Assembly (NCBI GenBank): GCA_035610365.1
Contig: CM069436.1
Coordinates: 91,821,589 to 91,885,588, forward strand
Direction: 5' to 3'
Source: Aquatica leii
Lineage: Eukaryota > Arthropoda > Insecta > Coleoptera > Lampyridae
Length of the DNA stretch: 64,000 bases
Part shown: positions 11,201 to 26,200 of the stretch, piece after piece
Position numbering within the stretch: the stretch's first letter is position 1
Layout of the letters: every line of letters starts with the position of its first letter
Notes under the pieces: generated by a model
Told to the model about the DNA's origin: nothing
The model's database searches: none
What the model saw: the letters and a program-made list of their open reading frames with translations, nothing else
Translations under genes and position numbers: made by a program

Positions 11201-14200
11201 ACCATTACTCCTCGTTGTAATGATAGAAGCAAGACAAGCAGCATACAGGCTGCAGATTAATGGACACGCGTCAATTACCGGGAAAAACAAACCGGGTATA
11301 TACAACGTGCTGCGTGAAGAAACAATCTTAACTATGAGATCCGACTTCACAAAAAATTATCACATTTTAAAGAAATTTAAAGTGATAATACCGTCACGAG
11401 ACGAGTGGACAAAAAACATTTACCCGGGCGCGGTTAAAGGAACTATCTGGTACACAGATGGGGCCAAAAATCGCAACGGTACCGGAGCAGGAGTATATGG
11501 AGGCAAGCACCATGGGAAGCAATTTTCGCTGACTTTGGGTAAATATGCATTCGCTTTCCAAGCTGAAGTTGCTGCTTTGACTGGTGTGTCAGGAACATTA
11601 TCGACTCGAAATCATTCACAAATGGGCCAAGCACTACTGGCGCTAAGATCACCAGTAATAAAATCCAAACTGATTATGGCATGCATAAACAGTCTGGAAA
11701 TATTGGCAAATCGCCAACCTGTGCAGCTCATCTAGATACCAAAAGACTAGAATGTAGTGGGTAACCTAATGGTGGACGCACTAGAAAAAAAGGGCACAAC
11801 AAGGACATAATCGGACCTGAACCCGTTTTCGGAATCGCATACGAGACCGGAAAAGAAATAATTCGCAGCAAACTTGCAGCGGAGCATAAAAAACTATGGA
11901 AAAACTCTTCCTTACAGAGCCACAATTAAACACTCAAACTGCACTATCAAGAATGAGTCGACAAAAATTAAGCAAACTCACGGGACTAATTACAGGGCAC
12001 CGTGGCCTTAGCAAACATATGCATAAAATGGGACTGCAAAGTAGCCCCTTATGCCGCGGATGCTTGGAAGGCGACAAGACTCCGCAGCATCTGCTGTGCA
12101 AATGCGAAGCGTATGAAATGCAACGCACAACGATTCTCGGAAAACCAAAGCTAACCGATGATGAGTTGAAAAATGCCTTTTGGAATAAACTTCTGGACTT
12201 TATTGACGAAACAGAACTGATGAGGGAGTAATAAATCAGAGGTGCACAAAAAGACCAACGAAACCGCAGTGCAGGGGCGCTAGACGAATCACCTCTTGAA
12301 TTAATAAATTTAAAAAAAAACAATAATTCGTATACAGCTGAAAATTGGTACAAATATATAACGAATTATAAATGTAGTGTGAAATGTCCCCATCGATTCC
12401 ACATCTGCAAGAAAATTTATTCAAAGTTAACCTTTTCTTATATGGGTTTTTTGCATTTTTCAGCCAAACCGTAAGCTTTATCATAAAAATGCGTCAAACA
12501 AAAATTAGAGACCGTGAATTTATTGTAAGAATCATCATTTTTGAGATATAGAAGTTCAAAAAGTTGAAAAAGTTTTGTTCTACATTTTTCCTGTTGTTGT
12601 CAGGTGCGAAAACGAACAACGTGAACATGCTACATATAATTGATTGTGAGAAAAATTTTCATTTTTTATATTTCGGCCACAAACACTCAAGGATTGGCTT
12701 TGCGATTTATTGATCTTCACGGCAAATGCAAAATAAATTGGAAATTGAATTCTTTTGAACTAGAATGGGATATCGATTAGGATCATCAAAATTCTCGTGA
12801 GTTTTCTCACTACCAAACGCGTTCCGTTGCATAGTTTTTGTTGGTTCAGATTTCGAAGCATGATGACTACCGAGCCAACCTTTAGTTATAAATTGTGCTA
12901 TGGCAAGCCAGACAGATTGGATGAGTTTAAAAATTCAGTTGGTTGCTTTGTCTTTGTTTGTTACACAGTCGATAAATTTGAAACAATCCAGTGGACCAAC
13001 GATTTAACTTTGAATCGCGAAGTTTAATTGATCCACATCTTTGTTCTTTGCCGTAAAAATTGCTCGTTCACTCAACCAATTTTTTGTGATTACCGATGAC
13101 TTTTAGGAACACTTTGTTAATGAACTCGTCCTCCGTTGAGACAAACTTCCAAAAATTCGGCGCTCAAACACACAGATAAAATAACCGATTGGATTAATTG
13201 TTGACACGTGCACAATGACAAATGAGATAACCTTTTACAATGTGCACTTTATCAAACTAACTCACCTTTTTAAAATTTGGCATTACTGCAATCAGCGTAT
13301 AACGCTATGTTCATTTTTGTTTATATTGTTGCAAATTTATTTATTAAAAACTAATTTATTTAAAACGACTAAAAATACGTTTACTTAATCTAGAAATATG
13401 TACACTTTTAAATTAACCGAACTTAATTAAATCTAATAATATTTAATGAAAACACTTACACGAATTTATGTATAACCGTTGTATAACACGATAACTAACA
13501 CGAGATAAGATAACGTCCTCGGATTTCACAATGTAAGTCACGTTCACTCGATTCGGTGTACACTGTTATTTATTTAAAACTCTCGCACGTGCTAATCACT
13601 TATTTATCTTCACTTGATTAATCTTCTTAATACTGCATGCATTCACATTCCAGCAATAACTGACCTACGATCTGTCTCGTCGCTATATAAAGACATACGG
13701 AAATCCTTCTCGATCGTTCGTCACTTTTCGCTATAACTTCTAGAAAATAGATAACAGCCTTCTAGAAGGCTCTTGCGTTTGCAAGTAATTTCTTGAACGT
13801 TTCAATATTATGTATCAGAGGTTATTTTTTTGGTGATTTTTTTCTTTTCCAATGCGCGGCCGAGACGAACTAAAAAAAATTATCGTAATCAGTCAATCCG
13901 TTCTCAATATAGCAAAAAGCCGTTCCATAAAAAATTTATTAGGAAATTAATTTTTTTCGTGATTTTTCCTATGTTTTAATAGTTACTCTGCTATTCGGGA
14001 CCAAGACAAATTCAACAAATCAAAAACCATAAAAATCAGTCTAGTCGTTCTTAAGTTATAAATGGTGTAACTACCCCTACTTATATATATAGATGTTCAT
14101 GGTTTAGCTTTGGTGACTAAATTCTTTATCGCAGTTTTTTTTTTAATTTTTGTGTCTTAACAACTCTAATTTATTTTGCAAAGAACACGTCACCTTGGAT

Positions 14201-17200
14201 TTGGAAGTTTCTGTTTTTTGAAAAAATCCACTTGCATCAATGTGTGAAAAAACAAAGAATTAATTATATGTTTTTATTCTTCTGTGTGTGTACATAGAAG
14301 CTTCTAAATTATTAAAGGTCGTCTGGAACATTGTTGAACCATTTAGAGATTTTCAAAGTGTAACACGCTAACACTAATTAAACAACATGAAATCTTTCAT
14401 GGTGTGGATGATGAAGATTTTACAAAATAGATGGGTTCATTATATTTGTGAAATGCGTCTATAGAGTTACATCTCAAAGGCTTTCGATTTTTGGTGTTTG
14501 AGTCTGTCACTGCGCAGGAGAACAAAAAATAGTTTTCAGATTTGACTCTTTCCATTTTAATAATGTCGACATTGAAATGAACGGCAGTGAGGCCGCTCTC
14601 CTTTAACATTTATCCAAGGCACGTTAAATGCTCGACGTTACAGCGACGTCTTAGAACATGATGGACAGATGTCTGCGTCATCTAGCTCACTCTCCAAATA
14701 CCATAGAAGAATTGCGACAACAGCTTCAAATAGCTTGAGATGATATACCCCAGGCCGCAATAAATTACCGTATTTCCAGCATGCCTCGAAGGGTAACTTG
14801 TGTTGCTCCTTCCAAATTGTAATCATTTATTTGTCTATATATAATAGTTTTACACACAAAATTTTAGCCCTCCACGTATACTCCTACTATGTGGTGCATT
14901 TTATTTGAAACCCAGTGTATACTATGAAAATAATTTTAAAAAATTACTATCATAGACTCAATTTCAAAAGTGAAATGTTTTGAAATTCACCTATTTTGGG
15001 TACACTATTCCGTCCCACATAGCGTGAACCCTGTATTGCTTAACATTTTTATGTATTTACTATTTAGTCTATTCGACAGTTTTCAAGTTTATTGATTGCA
15101 CATGTTTGCAGAGAGTCAAGGCTTTAGCTAAGTGTTGTTCTATGTTATATTTACTTGTTTTCTCTATATTTCGTATCGTCTGTATTTTTAGGCTATCTTG
15201 TTTATTTCAATGTATTCTATTGTTGTTTTGTTTATCATTTCAGCCCTTTGTTAAATTATCTTTCAGCTGATTTCACTTATTTTTTCTGTTATTTTGATAT
15301 TTTGCTGTTCTGACTCCGGCATTTATTAAAGCGTTTGTTATTTTTTATTTATTCAATCTACTGTTTCTCGTTTTTTCGATAGCTCTGGTTTTTGAGCATT
15401 TTTCTTTTTGTTCTTTAAGATTTTTTTTATCTATTTGTTTTCCTTTTCTTTTCGTCAGTGAAATTTTTTATGTAAATTCTGCATTTACATTTATGATCAT
15501 TTCTTGTTTGGATTTCACTTTTCTTTTGTTAATTTGGGCTTATCCACGTACGTTTCTTTTTTATTGAAAAATATTCATTTACATACTCTTTCTTTTAGCG
15601 TAGTTGATTAATATATGTTCTCTTTCATTTCTTTCGCTTATGCCAAAGTTGTCCATCAATCTTTCGACTTTTTGTTTTTTTTTCTACTTTATAGTTAAAG
15701 TGTTTATTTATTAGATAGCGGTGTGTTTTGTTTTCATTTATCTCTTTCGAGATTTTCTATTTATTTCCTTTGGATATAGATGTGGGAGCGTACACTTGGA
15801 TATTATAATATTATATAGGCTAGTCTGAGTGATCTCGCTCGTAATTCAATTATGTTATATATTTTCTATGTTTCTGTGTGTTGGAAATTCTACTCCCGCT
15901 GTGTTGTTATCTTCTGTTATACTCTTCGTGTGGTATAGTATGTCCTACTGGTATTTTTATGCATTTCGCCGATTATTATATCTCATTTTTTGTCTTTCTT
16001 CATATTCCAGTAAACTTTCTTCAGTTTGTAGAGTCTTGGCGTTGTAGGTAGCAATTAAATTGTTGTCTCGATTTGTTATATCGTGTTTTTCTGTTTTCGT
16101 TGCTCGGTTCTGCGTTGTTAATGCTTTCACATTGAAATTTACGTCTATTTAATTTCTACATCGCTTGTAAAAATATCTAGAATCATCTGAAATTAAAGAT
16201 AAATGTTGTATTATGTTAATTTGAGTTTTAATGGATCTTTTGAAAATTTCTTAAAAGATTCATTTTTTGATTCGTTTGAGACACTAATTCAATTTTTTTT
16301 TACTTATTCTAAGTACTAAATCACTAAACGTATTTAAATACGTGTTAAAACCTACGTAGCACTAAAACAATAAGTTTAAACTGTAATATAAATTGTTCTT
16401 TGGTTATTTTTTGTTCAGAAATACTTATACTCTTTAATCTTTAAGTAATTAATGGCATTAATTGCTAAAAAAGTTAGATAATATTAGGTGAGTTTTTCTA
16501 CACTTTCTTCATCACAGTTAAAGTTCTTTGCAAACTTATATTTAATTATCAACAAAAAAGTGAAGTTAACCTATAGTGTTTAACTTTTAGATTTCAATTA
16601 TAATGAGAAAAGCGCTTTAATTTATGAACCCGAAGTTTCCTCATTACACAATTAACCATAGCGATTAGCTCTGTGGCATTATCAAAGATGGTGCCTAGCA
16701 CGCGCAAGCATATTCCTCCCTTTGTACTCACGCATATTTTTTTTTCGGTTACAGCGAGTTCCGCCGCTTCGGGTAGAGGATTTAATTGAAGATTTAAAAG
16801 ATGGTACTAAACTACTTGCTTTACTTGAAGTATTGTCTGGAGAAAAACTGGTAATCTAATTTTCTTTTCGTTTCTGTTTAATTTATATTCAAATTTTAGC
16901 CTACGGAGAGGGGCAGAGTTCTTCGAAGACCGCATTTTCTTAGCAACGCAAATACGGCGTTGCAATTTCTCGCCAGCAAAAGAATCAAATTAGTGAATAT
17001 TAATGCAACTGACTTGGTCGATGGACGTCCACCCGTCGTTCTTGGACTTATTTGGACTATTATTTTATATTTCCAGGTAATTATTATTATTTCGTGTTTA
17101 ATTTAGCAATCGCTTATTTGTTATTTGAAAGCTACGTAATAAGGATTTTGGATTGATGGTGAGTTAAACGGTGCTGCGTTTTTTACATTGCGATGTTCGT

Positions 17201-20200
17201 AAGTAGTTTTGAGCAAAATTTTTTTGTTTAGATTGAGGAGAACAGCAGAGCTTTGGAGTATCTTGGACCGTGGGAAAGTACGAGCAGTTTGGAGAGTGCA
17301 GGAACAACTTCATCGGCGACTAAGGACAAATGGAGGCAAGGGGCGAGAAAGACTCTGTTGCAATGGGTTGCCAATGCATTGCCAAGGTAAGTTTATTCTT
17401 ATATAGTCAACTTATATAAACTGCCCCAGTACATTCAAATTTCAATTTTGCATTTGTTCGCTTAAAAAAAACTTACGTTAAATTTTTTTGGTTAGACGGA
17501 TTACTATTATTTTACACACAATGAGTTATAGCGCAACTAAACAAAAACATACGTAGAAAACTTTGATAACTGTTGCTGTTTTAGGGAAATTATTCAATTA
17601 ATTTTTTCTAATCTGTCATTGATTTTTAATGAACGTTTTTACTGTTAGCGGTAACTTTTTTCCGTAAAGTTAACGGTCATAGACATACTATGCGTACGAC
17701 GTAGAGAATTTAACTAGACAGTCATGAAACAAAAGCAATTGTTTCTTTTGCGTGATTTACTTTTTAAACCTGTACATAACGACTAAATTGAATACGAGCT
17801 TCAACTTTTTTAATCTGTTGGTTCCCTTTTTTTATAAATAATAATACAAACGGCATTTGTCTATTTTTGTAAAGATTGGTTCAATTGCAAATATTTATTA
17901 AAGCCTACTAAACTCAAGTATCAATTTTTCCCACTTGTTTTGATGTCGTCAACTGTGATAGTGTTTCTATTGTTTTTCATTTGTTTTAGTGCTTACTTGA
18001 TTTCTTCGTCAGTAATTTGAAGAATCTCTTCTGATACTACATTTAAAACTTTTGGTGTGGGTTTTTAACAAATAATTATTAACGGGTTTTGAACCGCGTT
18101 CTATATTTACACTTTTCACGAAATTTATAAAACTAAAAAAACTTACAAACTTTGAAGAATTTACAAAGTTTGAAGTTTCGACAGTCATGTCGCTGTCTTC
18201 TTCAGAAAAAACTGAAACTGAAGATGTAAGATCCTGACAAGCCTTTATATTACGCCGTTTGGGTCAGTGGTTCGTGACGGTTCCGATTCATTGGTTTTCC
18301 GGAACATGTTTTTCCATATTGGCGCTAGATCGATTCCATTATCCCTATTAAAATTGTCGTACTTCTGGATTTCAATGGCTTCTTTGTATAGTCTAGGCCA
18401 GAAGTTTTGGGATTTAGCCAACATTGTTGCCTCTTCAAATTTTATCGTGTGACCGGTGTCTAAAAAGTGTTTCGCAACAGCAGATCTTGTGTTATGTTTC
18501 TTTGTATCTGCCTTATGCTCTTTTAATCTGGTAGCTATGCTGCGTCCCGTTTGTCCTATGTAAGCCAGCCCACACGAACAAGGGATGTGGTAGCCCCTGG
18601 TTCCTCGAGTGGTGCTTTTGTTTCTTTTGATTTTGAGAAATTGGCGGTTATTTTATTTTTTGCAGTGAAGATCACTTTGATGTTTTTCCCTCTAAGTATC
18701 CTGGCTATTTTATCCGTGCAGCCTTTTATGCAAGGAAGGAAGGAAGTTGCCACGGGTTCTTTCTTCTTTGGTTTTTCCTTACTGTGTTTGTTAACTACTC
18801 GATATATGTCTGCTTTTCTGAAACCGTTTTTTATTAAGGCGTTCATTAGGTGACCAAGCTCGGTCTTTAACGTGTTCGGTTCACTGATCGCCTTGGCCCT
18901 GTGTACTAAAGTTGTTAGAACTGCAAACTTCTGAGCTAGATGATGATGTGATTCGGCGTTGAGGTATCTGTCAGTATGTGTCGGTTTTCTATATACTTGA
19001 TGTCCCAATTTGTTGTCCATATTTCGAGTGACCAGTACGTCCAAGAACGGAATGCTTCTGTTTGTTTCCTTTTCCATGGTGAATTTGATGTTGAAATCTA
19101 ACTGGTTGATGTGATCCAGAAAGTTGTGTTTCTGTTCCATGAGACCAAATTACAAGTGTATCGTCTACATAACGTAGCCAGCATTTTGGTTTGAGGGTAG
19201 CGGTTTCTAATGCTCTTTCTTCAAAATCCTCCGCTTACGGAAAAAAGCATCCATCACGTAAAGAATTCCCAGCACTTCGTCTCAAGAATTAAAGAAATTA
19301 AATAGGAACCAGAAGACATTTTAGTTAGTTTTGATGTGACATCTCTCTTCACAAAAGTGCCACTACAAACAGCACTGGAGATCATCAAGACCAAATTACG
19401 AAAAGCGGATTTGGATGAAGAGCTTAACGGACTAATTGAGCTATGCTTAAAGTCCACGTACTTCTCATTCAACAATATTGTATACGAACAAATTGAAGGG
19501 GCAACCATGGGATCACCACTTTCTCCAGTCATCGCCAATATATTTATGGAGGATTTTGAAGAAAGAGCATTAGAAACCGCTACCCTCAAACCAAAATACT
19601 GGCTACGTTATGTGGACGATACATTTGTAATTTGGTCTTATGGAACAGAAACACTACACAACTTTCTGGATCACATCAACCAGTTAGATTTCAACATCAA
19701 ATTCACCATGGAAAAGGAAACAAACAGAAGCATTCCGTTCTTGGACGTACTGGTCACTCGAAATATGGACAACAAATTGGGACATTCAGTATATAGAAAA
19801 CTAACACATACTGACAGATACCTCAACGCCGAATCACATCATCATCCAGCTCAGAAGTTTGCAGTTCTAAAAAATTTAGTACACAGGCCCAAGGCGATCA
19901 GTAAACCGAACTCGTTAAAGACCGAGCTAGGTCACCTAGCAAACGCCTTAATAAAAAACGGTTTCAGAAAAGCAGACATATATCGAGCAAATTAACAAAC
20001 ACAGCAAAGAAGAAAGAACCCGTGACAATTTCCTTCCTTCCTTACATAAAAAGCTGCACGGATAAAATAGCCAGGATACTTAGAGGGAAACATATCAAAG
20101 TGATCTTCACTGCAACAAATAAAATAGCTGGCAATTTTTAAAAATCAAAAGAAACAAAAGCACCACTCGAGGAACCAGGGGTCTACCACATCCCTTGTTC

Positions 20201-23200
20201 GTGTGGGCTGGCTTACATAGGACAAACGGGACGCAACATAGCTACCAGATTAAAAAAACATAAGGCGGATACAAAGAAACATAACACAAGATCTGCTATT
20301 GCGGAACACTTTTTAGACACCGGTCACACGATAAAATTTGAAGAGGCAACAATGTTGGCTAAATCCCAAAACTTCTGGCCTAGACTATACAAGAAAGCCA
20401 TTGAAATCCAGAAGTACGACAATTTTAATAGGGATAATAGAATTAATCTAGCGCCAATATGGAAAAACATCTTTCGGAAAACTAATGAATCAGAACCTTC
20501 ACGAACCACTGACCCGAACGGCGTAATATAAAGGCTTATCAAGATCCTATATTTTCAGTTTCAGTTTTTTCTGAAGAAGACAGCGGCATGACTGTCAAAA
20601 CGTCAAACAATGTAAATTTTTCAAAGTTTGTAAGTTTTATAAATCTTGTGAAAAGTGTAAATATGGAATGCGGTTCAAAACCCGAAAATCATTATTTGTT
20701 AAAAAATCATGGCCGCGAAAGCCTCAAAAATAAAATTTTGGCGTGGGTCTTTAATAGTTTTCTACGGGTTATTTTTGTTAAAATTCCGTGCAGAATGCCC
20801 CTGCCATTTCTTATGACATTAAGTTTTTGGAATTCATAATTTTATTTTTTTTGCGTCTCTCTTCGGCTATCTTCTTGTTAGTGATTTTTAGACTTTTATT
20901 TTGTGTGATTATCTCCGGTATTAATTTATTATTAAAACTTGGTCAGTGTTTTTAAATTTCTGTATCTATTGCTGATTTCACTGTGACAATCTGACATTTC
21001 GGTTTTCTTATTACCAAATAAACTCGAATCAGTTAAAGAAGAAACGTTGGAACAGATAAAAATTATAAAACCACCAAACATAATAACAAAAATAATGAAA
21101 AAACTACATACATACAAAAAACAAACACATAAAACACAGATGTTTGTTTGAATGTATTAAACAATGTTGCTTGATGCGAAGTAATAACATTCTGTTGAAC
21201 TTTCATTGTTTATTATTTTGAAATGAATATACACAACGTTTCGATTGCTGTGGTATCTGCAATCGTCATCAGGTGAATACTAACAAACTTAGAAACTACT
21301 GGAGCTTATATACTAAAAACATGTTCGATGAAGCGTTCAAGCGTACAAAATCAATTTAGCGTAACAGATTAATTAATTAACAAAATTACTTAGTAAAGTT
21401 TAAGTTGTTTTAGAGGTTCGATAAGTGGTTTCCATATGTTGCTTATCTCGACACTTGGCTGGCTGAAAATTTCTTTGTTGTTGATGATGAATGCCGCTTC
21501 TTTAAATTTCCGTTTGTACCAATGTTCCTCCCTGTGTATGATTTTTGCTTCCAACCATTTCATTCGATGTTGGTTATCCCACGAATGTTGCGCGATGCCG
21601 GACTTAGAAGTCTCTCCTCTCTGTGTGTGCGTCTGATGTTCTTTCAGTCTGATGTCAAGTGGTCTTTTGGTTTCCCCCACGTATGATTTGCCACATTCAC
21701 ATGGAACTTGGTAAATACAGTTTTGGGAATCTCGACTTGTTTGTGGCTTTGTATTGGAAATTATACTCCTAATGGTGGTCGATGATTTGAACACTGTATT
21801 TATGTTGTAGCTTTTCCCTATACGTTTTATTGATTCTGATAAACCTTTGACATATGGGATGCTCAGCAGTGAATTGGGCAGTTCTTCTGTTTTAGGTTGT
21901 CCCATGGTGTTCAATTGCTTTTTCCGTAAAAGTTCTCCTACAATCTTTTCTGGATAACCATTCTGCCTTAGATCGTTTCTAATGTTTTTGATTTCTTCTC
22001 GTAGCCCTTTCTCTGTGTTGCACAACCTGTACGCTATGTCGATTAGAGATTTTACTACTCCCCTCTTCGTAGATGTGGAATGGTTGGATTCAAAGTTGAG
22101 ATATCGACCGGTGTGTGTCGGTTTCCTGTAGACAGTCGTTTCCATAATTTTCTTGTTCTTTGTTACTTGAACGCCTAAAAGGAAGTGAGTTCTCCTTTTC
22201 CTTTTCCATAGTGAATTTGATGGATGGTTTGATGTTGTTCAAATGTTGTAGAAAAAGGTCTAGTTGCCGATTACTGTGATTCCAAATTATGAAGGTATCG
22301 TCAACATATCTAAGCCATGTTTTGGGTTTGAATTTTCATTTCTCTATGGCCTGGGATTCAAACCAGTTCATGTATATGTTGGCGACTACTGGTGATAGAG
22401 ATGAACCCATTGGCAGTCCTTCGTCTTGAGTAAAGAATCTGTCTTTCTCCTGAAAGTACGAGTTCTTGAGGCAACATTCTAGGAGCTTCATTATTCTTTC
22501 TACCGGCAGCGTGGTTCTTTCCTGGAGTTTTTCATCTTCTCGGAGCTTCGTTTGGATGATTTTCAATGCTTCTTCAACTGGCACATTAGTATAAAGACTT
22601 TCTACGTCGAAGCTGACTAATTGATCCCGTGGTTGTAGCTGTATTGTTTTCAGAATCTCAACGAAATGTTTGGAGTCTTTGACAAAAGATGAGCTGTTCT
22701 TCTGTAGTGGTTGCACAATTGGTAGTAGAAATCTGGATAGCTGGTATGTGGGTCCATTACGAGAGCTGGTTATCGGTCGAAGCGGCATGTTGTTTTTATG
22801 TATCTTCGGTAGTCCATATAGATGCGGTGGTTTGCTGTAGTGTGGTGTTAGCATCGTTCTCATCCTTGGTGTTAGATGTCTTTCGTAGAGTTTTAGGACT
22901 TGATAGATTTAAAAAAGAAGTAGGAATAATAGTATAAAAAAATAAACAAAAGGGCAACAAGATGGAACCCAGTGAGCTCAAGAACAATAGCAATGGGAAT
23001 ATGTTTAGAAACAAAACTAGGTATAATACAAACATATGCACCACTACAAGGTACAGAAGAAATGATAATGAAAAGTTACTACGACGACTTACAGAAAACT
23101 TTAGACAGGTATAGACAAACTAACGAAAACATTATATTAATAGGAGACTATAATGCTAGAGTAGGGAAGGGCAACGAAGAAAAGGAAAGAAATACAAATG

Positions 23201-26200
23201 GGGACAGCATCGAGAACGATTTAAAAATAGGATATACATTGTATGAACAAAATATACAATACACCTTCGAAGCATCTGGAAAAACGCAAGGAGCCTAATC
23301 GACTATATAATATATACATAACAAATGGGTAACCACATAAAGAACGTAGAAACAATCGAAGAAGCAGAACTGAATACATAAGTTAGTAATAGGAAAAAAT
23401 AATATTGCACACCCAAAAATCGAAGGAGCAAAACATACTATTTTAAAAATAAGAAAACTACGAGATAATAAAATACAAGAAAAATACCAAAGAAAACGTG
23501 ACGAAAAATTAAATGAATATGAAGAACAGAAACAAGAAATGGTCGTAAATGAGACAAAAAGCGCTTAAAACAGCAATATTACAAATTTCAAAAGAAATAT
23601 ATGGTGAAAAAACAATATAACCATGTACAAAGCAAACTAGATGGTGGAAGTGAAACAAAAAATTGTCTGTAAGAAAAAAGCGTGGAAGAAATATTTAAAA
23701 ACTAACAAAGAAGAAGAAAAAGAAGGATGTAACAAAACAAGTAACAAAGCAAAAATAAAGTTAAAAGAGCAAAAGATAAAGCTGGCAAGAATTTGGAGAA
23801 TAGATTTAAGGAAAACACAGGAGAAACAACAGAAAGTTTTGAAAAAATCCCTCAAATGAAAAAGTAGCAAAAACATGAAATTCGACAGACTGAGGAAAAT
23901 AACTAACAACAAGGAAGAAAACTTAGAAATATGAAGGGTACACTATAAAGGCAAATTCAGAAAAAAATAAAATTAAGTTGCAAACAGAAAACCAAGAGGA
24001 AGAAGAAGAAGAACGACAGGAAGAAATATCTGTCAAAAAAGTGAACAAAGCAATAAACGAACTAAGAATAGGAAAAGCAAGTGAGCCAGACCAAATAGTT
24101 CCCGAAATAATAAAATGGGAAGGTGAAAGAATGAATGCAAGATATGTAACATAGCATAGCATAACAAAAATATATGGATACCAATTCACAAAAAAGCTAA
24201 CGAAAATGAAACACAAAGCAATATGCCTCTAAAGGTTTACAGCAAAATACTAGGAAAAAGACTGAGTAAGAAAATAGGAAATTATATGAAGGCTAAACAA
24301 ACAGGGTTCAGGCAAGGCAGACAACGATCACATTATTGTGATAAGGAAACTTAATAGAAGATACAGCAAACACTAAAAGATAATTATTTTTAATATTCGT
24401 GGATCTCAAAGCAGCTTTTGACACAGTAAAAAGAGGACAAATATGGAAGTGCTTGGAACAACTAGGAACAAAAACAAAACTAACAAATAGTATAAAAAGC
24501 TTATAGAAAAACGTAACAGAAATAGTTCAAATAGAGGGAAAAAGATCAAAACCATTTAAAATGAAATCGGGATTAAAGCAGGGTGATTCACTGAGCCCTC
24601 TATTATTTATTATTTATATGGATAAGATATTCATTTAAAACCTGCATAGAAAAACCTTCAAATCAGCAATAGAATACACAAACTTAAAACTAGTAAAAAT
24701 AGAAGCACCACTCTACGCGGACGACATAGTCCTGATTTCCGACAGATCAAAAATGCAGACGTTAATAGAGGTCAATTGACAACTGAAATAGAACCGACGA
24801 GAATGAAAATAAATGAAAACAAAACAGGTTATGAATATCAAACGAAAGGAGACAAGTAACGACATATGAATATTTAGGATGGATAAGAAGCAACGACGGT
24901 TGGGTATGTTCTGAAATAGCAAACAGAATCAGAAAAGCAGCAAACATCTACTGCCCAATAAACAGAGCAGTACTTCCGAAGAAAAAAATACAAAAAAGTA
25001 TAAAATTACAAATATATAATACACTAGTAGTACCAACACTACTTTATTCAATAGAAGCCTCACCCACACTAACAGAACACAAAAGAAAAATAAAAGCCAT
25101 GGAAATGAAATACCTAAGGAAAATACTAAATATCACAAAAAATTAAGAGATGGAAAAATGAAAGAATCTACAAGGAACTGAAGCAAGAACAGATTCAAAA
25201 CAAAATCGAGACAAAACAACTAGCATGGTATGGGTACGTAAGCAGAATAGACCTAAGCAGTAGTAGACAGGAAATAATTGAAAAAAAGGATAAAAACGCA
25301 ATACCCAACACAGTAAAGGTATAAGAGATACGGAAAGAAGAAGAGGAGAGGCATATTATTTTGATTTAATGTTTAACATAATTTTTTCCCGAGCTATCCT
25401 GTTCGGTACTGACACATTTCCTTTCTAGCAGCGATTAGATTCTTGTCCAACTTTTTTTATTTTTATCTCTTTATGCATAAAGCAAGAAATCTGCGATGAA
25501 AACGCATATTAAGTATGTCAGAGACGCATCGAAAATAAAAAGGGTTTCGCTGGGCGTTTGTGCTGGGTTAGACTGCATCGATAATTTATTACAAGTGAAT
25601 AACGCACGACACTGACCGTTTACGCAATTTATTTACTATAGCTAAAGTTACGATTACAAATTTCAAACAAAGTCATTAACACAAACAAATAAAACTGATT
25701 TCATTAATATAAAAATTAAATTTATAAACGTTTAATGATCAACACTGGAACAAACGATCCGACACCAGCTCTTTTATCTTATCAAGTTGTCACCACCAAA
25801 TATCATTTCAATCTGCCCTCTTACAAGTTACATTTTCTAGCTGGTGTCGTTCCATTTGCATGAAAAATTGTAATTTCACGCGCGTTCCTATGCCCATAAA
25901 AGGCAATATTACAAAATATCAAATCCTTATTGGTTGATTCTAAGTTATTAAGTTACAAAGACTAAACATTTTAAACATAATTTATGGGAACACAAACAAT
26001 AGTGCACGTGCATATATTCCATAGCCGTAGCCAGGCTTATATTCGGTGCCTCCGACAAGTATTATCTACAACTACGTCACCACGGCTAGCTACCGTGTCG
26101 GTGAGTGGGCGTGGTTGAAAAACTAGGCGCTACTCCTTGTAGGAGTTGACTGGCAATTTGCGTATTCTTCCGAACCGCTTCATGTACTTCGTCTAGCTTC

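Larger units (their letters stand above)
18062..20706. mobile_element. PLE-B: palindromic Penelope-like retroelement
   Basis: Two inverted copies of a Penelope-like element: left arm 18062-19230 on the minus strand, right arm 19547-20706 on the plus strand, each about 1.16 kb. The spacer 19231-19546 belongs to the 5' part of the plus copy. Each arm holds the end of the reverse transcriptase, a linker, a GIY-YIG endonuclease and an outward-facing 3' tail with a hammerhead-like motif. No target duplication was found at the outer ends. An LINE fragment abuts the left side. Confidence 0.88.

Noticed and set aside
14397-14826. Two small minus-strand frames, one with a CPSC motif
   Set aside because: Too short, no family resemblance; possibly transposon debris but not supportable.
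15829-16047. 72-codon plus-strand frame resembling a membrane protein
   Set aside because: T-rich antisense of a decayed LINE endonuclease; no signal of selection.
18551-18853. 100-codon plus-strand open frame rich in hydrophobic residues
   Set aside because: It is antisense to the PLE-B reverse transcriptase/linker; the hydrophobic composition is a shadow of the real minus-strand sequence.
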